This document shows positions 1 through 7,800 of a stretch of 42,295 nt of DNA, in pieces. The stretch spans positions 1 through 42,295 of the IMG/VR virus record IMGVR_UViG_3300042892_003210; one strand, 5' to 3'. Source of the DNA: a virus. The notes beneath the pieces are model-generated. The model was given only the letters and a program-made list of their open reading frames with translations, made no database searches and was not told the origin of the DNA. Position 1 is the stretch's first letter. The number at the start of each line of letters is the position of its first letter. Position numbers and translations under genes: made by a program.

Positions 1-1635
1 ACAAGCGGTTCTTCAGGTATTACTGGACCTGGTAACTTTACATTTGATTTTACCGGAACTGATATAACCACAACTGCTTTTGTTTCTCAAAAAATTACAA
101 TATCAACTCTATCACAAAACTTTCTTACTATAAACGGAGCTGTTTTCAAATTTTCAGATACTGATAGAAATGGAGTGAATTTAACTTCTGTTTATACAGA
201 TCTTGTAAGTATTTTACAAACATACTCTGCTCAAGAGATAATGATTAAGATAACTAAGATATCCGATCCAACTCAATATAACTATTATAAAGCGGTATTT
301 AGTAGTGGTCTTCCGTGGGTTAATACTGCTGGTTTTGGTCTTACTACAGATCATATTTACTATTCGGGTGGTGTTGGTATATCCGACTTTGGAAATGATG
401 ATATATCTGTTACCTTTCTTATACCTGGTAAACCAGGAGTATCCGGTAGTTCAGGAACATCCGGATCAAGTGGTTCTTCTGGATCAAGTGGATCATCAGG
501 ATCTTCTGGTACAAGTGGATCTAGTGGATCATCAGGTTCAAGTGGATCATCAGGATCATCAGGAACTAGTGGATCTAGTGGTACAAGTGGATCTTCTGGG
601 ACATCAGGTGTTTCGGGAATGGATGGGTCTAATAGTGGTAGATGGATTTATAATCCGTCTTACGCAGCAGGTGTTGATCCAGGAGCTACTAAATTTTCTA
701 CGGATTTTTCTGGTATTACAACTATTACAAAAATTCAAATTAATACAACATCAATATCAGCTTCTTATACTAGTTGGTTATCTGCATTAGCTACTTTTGG
801 GGCTAATCAAGTATATCTTCAGTTATATCAAGTTGGTACTACATCAGCTCTAGGAATTTGGCAAGTTAGTTCTGTTACCTCAGGTTCCGGTTTTTATATT
901 ATTAATGTTTCTAGTATTGTTGGTAATGGTAGTTTAAGTCCCGGTTTAACTTATACAATATCTTGGGTGGGTAATGGATCATCAGGTACAAGTGGATCAA
1001 GTGGATCTTCAGGTACAAGTGGATCTTCAGGCACATCAGGCACATCAATTTCCGCCGCTGGTACAGGTGATGTGTTTACTAAATTTATAGCAACTTCACC
1101 TGGTATCGGTGATACTTTATATGATGTTCACGAAAATCCCGCAGATGGTACTTTATCATTTGGACTAGCAACAGATACTGACGCTCCTACATATGGTCAG
1201 ATAGCACATGCTAAAGTTAATATATCAGCTAGAGGAGATGCTCAAACTAATCAGATAATATTAAAGAGATATATATCATCCGGTTCATCAGCTCAACTAT
1301 CATCAGGATCTGGCACTAGTAATATTGTCATTCCTATTGGTTCGGGAGGTTCGGGAGCAATATCATTTGATATACAATTAGTTGTTTTGGAAAATAGTCC
1401 TAATAACTACGCTACTCATATCAACGCAAAAGGTCTTGCTAAAAGTGCTGGAGCAGCTTCCATAGTAGGAACCGTTACTTACATAACTGTAGCACAGGAT
1501 GCTAGTATTCATAGAATTGTTGTCTCAGCTAGTGGATCAGGTGCTAGTAGTTATTTAGTTATAGAAGGAATTAATAATGGTTCAGCACCAGCAAATTTTG
1601 TAGCTTATGTAAGATATACACAAACAATATTCTAA
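1..1635 (+). CDS. Gly-Ser/Thr-repeat tail fibre protein, 5' end cut by window edge
   Basis: The reading frame is open from base 1, so the first in-frame start (GTG at 175) is not the real start; 544 residues are visible. Order of parts: a few GSS triplets, a globular domain (about residues 10-143), a Gly-Ser/Thr-Ser triplet stretch (about 145-206), a second globular module (about 207-327) beginning DGSNSGRW and ending TYTISWV, more triplets, then a C-terminal domain of about 195 residues that I do not recognise. There is no S74 chaperone at its end, unlike the next gene. The second module is clearly related to one inside the neighbouring giant fibre. Role inferred: distal tail fibre or receptor-binding component. 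It ends just before a strong terminator. Confidence 0.85.
   Translation, partial: TSGSSGITGPGNFTFDFTGTDITTTAFVSQKITISTLSQNFLTINGAVFKFSDTDRNGVNLTSVYTDLVSILQTYSAQEIMIKITKISDPTQYNYYKAVFSSGLPWVNTAGFGLTTDHIYYSGGVGISDFGNDDISVTFLIPGKPGVSGSSGTSGSSGSSGSSGSSGSSGTSGSSGSSGSSGSSGSSGTSGSSGTSGSSGTSGVSGMDGSNSGRWIYNPSYAAGVDPGATKFSTDFSGITTITKIQINTTSISASYTSWLSALATFGANQVYLQLYQVGTTSALGIWQVSSVTSGSGFYIINVSSIVGNGSLSPGLTYTISWVGNGSSGTSGSSGSSGTSGSSGTSGTSISAAGTGDVFTKFIATSPGIGDTLYDVHENPADGTLSFGLATDTDAPTYGQIAHAKVNISARGDAQTNQIILKRYISSGSSAQLSSGSGTSNIVIPIGSGGSGAISFDIQLVVLENSPNNYATHINAKGLAKSAGAASIVGTVTYITVAQDASIHRIVVSASGSGASSYLVIEGINNGSAPANFVAYVRYTQTIF
433..618 (+). repeat. Gly-Ser/Thr-Ser triplet repeat in the first fibre gene
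   Basis: In-frame 9-base units encode GSS or GTS with changing synonymous codons. A shorter second stretch lies at about 979-1047. The units separate globular modules of the fibre. Confidence 0.85.
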
Positions 1636-1653
1636 TAGTATTTACTTTAATTT

Positions 1654-1689
1654 AATTAACCAATCTCAAATAATTGAGATTGGTTAATT
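1654..1689 (+). terminator. Strong terminator after first fibre gene
   Basis: Perfect 16-bp inverted repeat (1654-1669 with 1674-1689) and a 4-base loop, followed by a T-rich run. It lies 18 bases after the stop codon at 1635. The rest of the 182-base gap before the next gene is AT-rich and holds a candidate promoter. Confidence 0.85.
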
Positions 1690-1775
1690 TATTTTTAAAT
1701 AAACCACTAATTTTCAATTTTTATTGAAGATAATATGATATTACTCTATAATATTAAAATATATAACTATGGAAA

Positions 1776-1785
1776 TTAATATATA
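1776..1785 (+). promoter_or_regulatory. Candidate late promoter box TTAATATATA for the giant fibre
   Basis: Exact TTAATATATA, 32 bases before the ATG at 1818 and after the upstream terminator. The same 10-mer or a one- or two-mismatch version sits 21-32 bases before eight other transcription-unit starts in this window. Confidence 0.5.
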
Positions 1786-1817
1786 GAATTATATAGATAA
1801 AAATTAAAAGAACCTGA

Positions 1818-4800
1818 ATGGCTTATATAATTAGTAATAGTGATGGTGTACAATTTATCACAGGAACCGGTCCGAATAATAAAGGATTAAACATACCAGT
1901 AGTTGCTAACGCTAGTACACATACTACCGCTGGTATAGAAACTGGAGCAGTAATATTTGATGATTTAACAAAACAAATTTTCAGATTTACGGGAACTGCT
2001 TGGTTATCTGGTGCTGGTACATCCGGAACTAGTGGGACTAGTGGGACTAGTGGATCTTCGGGATCTAGTGGTTCTTCTGGTTCTTCTGGTTCTTCTGGTT
2101 CTTCTGGATCTAGTGGATCTAGTGGATCTTCGGGATCTAGTGGTTCTTCTGGTTCTTCTGGTTCTTCTGGTAGCAGTGGATCATCAGGGTCTTCTGGTTC
2201 AAGCGGTTCATCAGGTAGCAGTGGATCATCAGGATCTTCTGGTTCAAGCGGTTCATCAGGTACAAGTGGTAGTTCAGGATCTTCCGGTTCAAGTGGGTCA
2301 AGTGGATCTTCTGGATCTTCTGGATCTTCTGGATCTTCTGGATCTAGTGGTTCTAGTGGTTCTAGTGGTTCTAGTGGTACATCGGGTATAAGTGGTACAA
2401 GTGGATCTTCCGGATCATCAGGATCAAGTGGTAGTTCAGGATCTTCCGGTTCAAATGGTTCAAGTGGTTCTTCTGGCTCAAGTGGATCTTCTGGATCAAG
2501 TGGATCTTCCGGTTCAAGTGGATCTAGTGGAAGTTCAGGATCATCAGGCACAAGTGGTACATCAGGATCTTCAGGATTAAGTGGATCTTCAGGATCTAGT
2601 GGATCTAGTGGATCATCAGGATCTTCAGGATCTTCAGGATCATCTGGTACAAGTGGTAGTTCAGGATCGAGTGGATCGAGTGGATCAAGTGGATCTTCAG
2701 GCTCTTCCGGTACAAGTGGTAGTTCAGGATCTTCTGGATCGAGTGGTTCATCAGGATCTTCCGGTACAAGTGGTTCATCAGGATCAAGTGGTACTTCAGG
2801 AACATCAGGCACAAGCGGAACATCAGGTAAGTCAGGATCGAGTGGGTCTTCAGGATCAAGCGGTTCCTCGGGATCGAGTGGATCTAGTGGAAGTTCAGGC
2901 TCTTCTGGATCAAGTGGTTCAAGTGGATCTTCGGGTAGTTCAGGATCAAGTGGCACTTCAGGATCAAGTGGTACTTCAGGATCAAGTGGTAGTTCAGGGT
3001 CTTCTGGATCAAGTGGTTCTAGTGGATCAAGTGGTTCTTCAGGTAGTTCAGGCTCTAGTGGATCTTCTGGTACAAGTGGATCTTCAGGCTCTTCAGGATC
3101 TTCTGGATCTAGTGGTTCATCAGGATCATCCGGTACAAGTGGTTCATCAGGATCTTCAGGGTCTTCTGGATCAAGTGGATCATCAGGTAGTTCGGGTACA
3201 TCAGGTACATCAGGTACATCAGGAACAAGTGGCACATCAGGTAAGTCAGGATCAAGTGGAAGTTCAGGAAGTTCCGGATCAAGTGGTTCTAGTGGATCTT
3301 CAGGATCTTCAGGTACAAGTGGAAGTTCAGGATCAAGTGGTTCTTCAGGTAGTTCAGGATCATCAGGATCAAGTGGGTCATCAGGATCATCAGGATCTTC
3401 GGGTACAAGTGGTACTTCAGGATCAAGTGGTAGTTCAGGCTCTAGTGGATCTTCTGGTACAAGTGGTACAAGTGGATCATCAGGATCTTCTGGATCTAGT
3501 GGTAGTTCAGGTAGTTCAGGGTCTTCCGGTACAAGTGGTACAAGTGGTACATCCGGTAAGTCAGGATCTTCCGGTTCAAGTGGTTCATCAGGCTCTTCCG
3601 GTAGTTCAGGATCTAGTGGCTCTTCAGGATCATCTGGTACAAGTGGCACATCTGGATCATCAGGTTCAAGTGGGTCATCAGGATCAAGTGGTAGTTCAGG
3701 ATCTTCAGGTACAAGTGGCTCTTCAGGATCTTCGGGTTCAAGTGGCTCGTCAGGATCTAGTGGATCTTCAGGATCAAGTGGATCATCGGGATCTTCTGGA
3801 TCTAGTGGTAGTTCAGGATCTTCTGGATCAAGTGGTAGTTCAGGATCATCCGGCACAAGTGGTTCATCAGGTTCTTCAGGATCAAGTGGTAGTTCAGGTA
3901 GTTCGGGCACAAGTGGAACATCCGGTTCAAGTGGATCTTCAGGTTCATCAGGATCAAGTGGTAGTTCAGGATCGAGTGGATCTTCTGGTACAAGTGGTAC
4001 ATCCGGTAAGTCAGGATCTTCCGGTTCAAGTGGATCTAGTGGATCTTCTGGTTCATCAGGATCTAGTGGTACGAGTGGTAGTTCAGGATCAAGTGGCTCT
4101 TCAGGATCTTCTGGATCATCTGGTTCAAGTGGATCATCAGGGTCTTCTGGGTCTAGTGGATCTTCAGGTTCTTCAGGATCATCAGGTACAAGTGGATCTA
4201 GTGGTAGTTCAGGATCTTCAGGCACAAGTGGCACATCAGGCACAAGTGGTACATCAGGTAAGTCAGGATCAAGTGGATCATCGGGATCTTCAGGATCAAG
4301 TGGGTCATCAGGATCTAGTGGATCTTCCGGTTCAAGTGGATCTAGTGGATCATCTGGTTCATCAGGTACAAGTGGAAGTTCCGGTTCAAGTGGATCTTCT
4401 GGTTCATCAGGTACAAGTGGTAGTTCAGGATCAAGTGGATCTTCAGGTTCGTCAGGTACAAGTGGATCTAGTGGATCTTCAGGATCTTCAGGATCAAGTG
4501 GTAGTTCAGGATCAAGTGGATCTTCTGGATCAAGTGGATCTTCTGGATCATCAGGTTCTTCCGGTACAAGTGGATTAAGTGGTTCATCAGGATCTTCTGG
4601 TACAAGTGGCTCATCAGGATCTTCTGGATCGAGTGGTTCATCAGGATCTTCTGGATCGAGTGGTTCATCAGGATCTTCTGGATCGAGTGGTTCATCAGGA
4701 TCTTCTGGATCGAGTGGTTCATCAGGATCTTCCGGTACAAGTGGTACTTCAGGAACATCAGGCACAAGCGGAACATCAGGTAAGTCAGGATCGAGTGGTT

Positions 4801-7800
4801 CTTCAGGATCGAGTGGTTCTTCAGGATCAAGCGGTTCCTCGGGATCGAGTGGAAGTTCAGGATCTTCTGGATCAAGTGGTTCAAGTGGTACTTCAGGTAG
4901 TTCAGGATCAAGTGGTTCTTCAGGATCTTCTGGATCTAGTGGTACGTCAGGATCGAGTGGATCTTCAGGATCTTCAGGATCTTCAGGATCTAGTGGATCA
5001 TCTGGGTCTTCAGGTTCAAGTGGTACATCAGGTACAAGTGGTACATCAGGCAAGTCCGGATCTAGTGGGTCTTCAGGATCTAGTGGATCTTCCGGTTCAA
5101 GTGGATCTAGTGGATCATCTGGTTCATCAGGTACAAGTGGAAGTTCAGGATCTTCAGGTTCTAGTGGATCTAGTGGAAGTTCAGGATCTTCAGGATCAAG
5201 TGGATCATCAGGTACAAGTGGTACAAGTGGTACATCAGGTAAGTCAGGATCATCGGGATCTTCAGGATCAAGTGGTTCATCAGGTAGTTCAGGATCTAGT
5301 GGATCTTCAGGTTCTTCAGGATCATCAGGTACAAGTGGTTTATCAGGATCAAGTGGATCATCAGGATCAAGTGGATCGTCTGGTTCTTCTGGATCAAGTG
5401 GATCTTCTGGTTCATCAGGTACAAGTGGAAGTTCAGGATCAAGTGGTTCTAGTGGATCTTCAGGATCTTCAGGATCAAGTGGATCATCAGGTACAAGTGG
5501 TACAAGTGGTACAAGTGGTACAAGTGGTACATCAGGCAAGTCCGGATCAAGTGGATCTTCTGGTTCAAGTGGATCTTCTGGTTCAAGTGGATCAAGTGGA
5601 TCTTCTGGTAGTTCAGGATCAAGTGGTACAAGTGGCTTATCAGGATCAAGTGGATCTTCTGGATCATCAGGCTCAAGTGGTTCTTCTGGATCTTCCGGAT
5701 CATCAGGATCAAGTGGCACAAGTGGATCTTCAGGATCTTCAGGCACAAGTGGTTTATCAGGTTCATCAGGATCGAGTGGATCATCAGGATCTTCTGGATC
5801 TAGTGGAAGTTCAGGATCTTCCGGTTCAAGTGGATCTTCAGGATCTTCAGGATCTAGTGGTACATCAGGTACAAGTGGTACATCAGGTACATCAGGTAAG
5901 TCAGGATCAAGTGGTTCATCGGGATCTTCAGGATCTTCAGGTACAAGTGGTTCATCTGGATCTTCAGGTTCTAGTGGATCTTCTGGATCATCAGGATCTA
6001 GTGGTAGTTCAGGCACTTCAGGTACAAGTGGAAGTTCAGGATCTTCCGGTTCAAGTGGATCAAGTGGTAGTTCAGGATCAAGTGGTTCATCTGGATCTTC
6101 AGGTACAAGTGGTTTATCAGGATCAAGTGGATCATCAGGATCAAGTGGGTCATCAGGGTCATCAGGATCTTCTGGTTCAAGTGGGTCTTCTGGATCTTCT
6201 GGATCAAGTGGGTCTTCTGGATCTTCTGGATCTTCTGGATCAAGTGGGTCATCAGGATCTTCAGGTACGAGTGGTTTATCAGGATCAAGTGGTTCTTCAG
6301 GTTCTTCAGGATCATCAGGATCAAGTGGATCTTCTGGATCTTCGGGTACAAGTGGTTCATCGGGATCTTCAGGATCAAGTGGATCGTCTGGTTCTTCAGG
6401 ATCTAGTGGATCATCAGGATCTTCAGGATCTTCGGGTACAAGTGGTACATCAGGTACAAGTGGTACATCAGGTAAGTCGGGATCAAGTGGATCTTCAGGA
6501 TCTTCTGGGTCGAGTGGATCATCAGGATCTTCTGGGTCGAGTGGATCTTCAGGATCTTCAGGATCAAGTGGATCTTCTGGATCTTCGGGTACAAGTGGTT
6601 CATCGGGATCTTCAGGATCAAGTGGATCGTCTGGTTCTTCAGGATCTAGTGGATCATCAGGATCTTCAGGATCTTCAGGTACAAGTGGTACATCAGGTAC
6701 AAGTGGTACATCAGGTAAGTCGGGATCAAGTGGATCTTCAGGATCTTCTGGGTCGAGTGGATCATCAGGATCTTCTGGGTCGAGTGGATCTTCAGGATCT
6801 TCAGGATCAAGTGGTATCTCAGGTTCTTCAGGTACAAGTGGTTCATCAGGATCTTCTGGATCTTCTGGATCATCAGGATCTTCTGGATCATCAGGATCAA
6901 GTGGATCTAGTGGAAGTTCAGGATCTTCTGGATCAAGTGGAAGTTCAGGGTCATCCGGTACAAGTGGTTTATCAGGATCAAGTGGATCTTCTGGATCTTC
7001 TGGATCTAGTGGCTCTTCCGGATCGAGTGGATCATCAGGATCTTCAGGTACGAGTGGTAGTTCAGGATCAAGTGGTTCTTCAGGTTCTTCAGGTTCTTCA
7101 GGATCTAGTGGATCATCAGGATCTAGTGGCACAAGTGGTTCATCAGGCACATCGGGTACATCAGGTAAGTCAGGATCAAGTGGATCATCAGGATCTTCCG
7201 GGTCAAGTGGATCTAGTGGCTCTTCCGGATCAAGTGGTTTATCAGGATCTTCTGGGTCAAGTGGATCATCAGGATCTTCCGGGTCAAGTGGATCTTCAGG
7301 ATCTTCTGGATCAAGTGGTAGCTCAGGATCTTCAGGTACGAGTGGTTTATCAGGATCAAGTGGATCTTCAGGATCTTCAGGATCAAGTGGATCTTCAGGA
7401 TCTTCTGGATCATCAGGAACAAGTGGTAGCTCAGGATCTTCAGGTACGAGTGGTTTATCAGGATCAAGTGGATCTTCAGGATCTTCAGGATCTTCAGGAT
7501 CAAGTGGATCTTCAGGATCTTCTGGATCATCAGGAACAAGTGGTACATCAGGTAAGTCAGGATCAAGTGGATCTTCAGGATCTTCTGGGTCGAGTGGATC
7601 ATCAGGATCTTCTGGGTCAAGTGGATCTTCAGGATCTTCAGGATCTTCTGGATCGTCAGGAACAAGTGGTACATCAGGTAAGACAGGATCAAGTGGTTCT
7701 TCGGGTGTAAATGGAGTAACTCCTGGGGCTTGTGGTATTTGGAATTTATCATCTAATAATCCACCAGTAGTATCTGAGGTTAATACAAATGTCGGTAATC

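Noticed and set aside
175-1635. GTG at 175 as the start of the first gene
   Set aside because: The frame is open and protein-like back to base 1, including GSS triplets, so the gene begins before the window.
1823-7150. 1775-residue reverse-strand open frame, and another at 7976-9385, rich in Pro, Asp, Glu and Leu
   Set aside because: In this reverse frame a stop needs a sense codon beginning TA or CA after a T or C. Gly, Ser, Thr and Lys codons never begin that way, so the frame is open by composition alone. It has no start signal of its own.
2011-7710. Long forward-strand frames in the second register with Val-Asp-Gln-Leu repeats
   Set aside because: Shadows of the GSS repeat in another register, broken into pieces and with no leader or independent sequence character.
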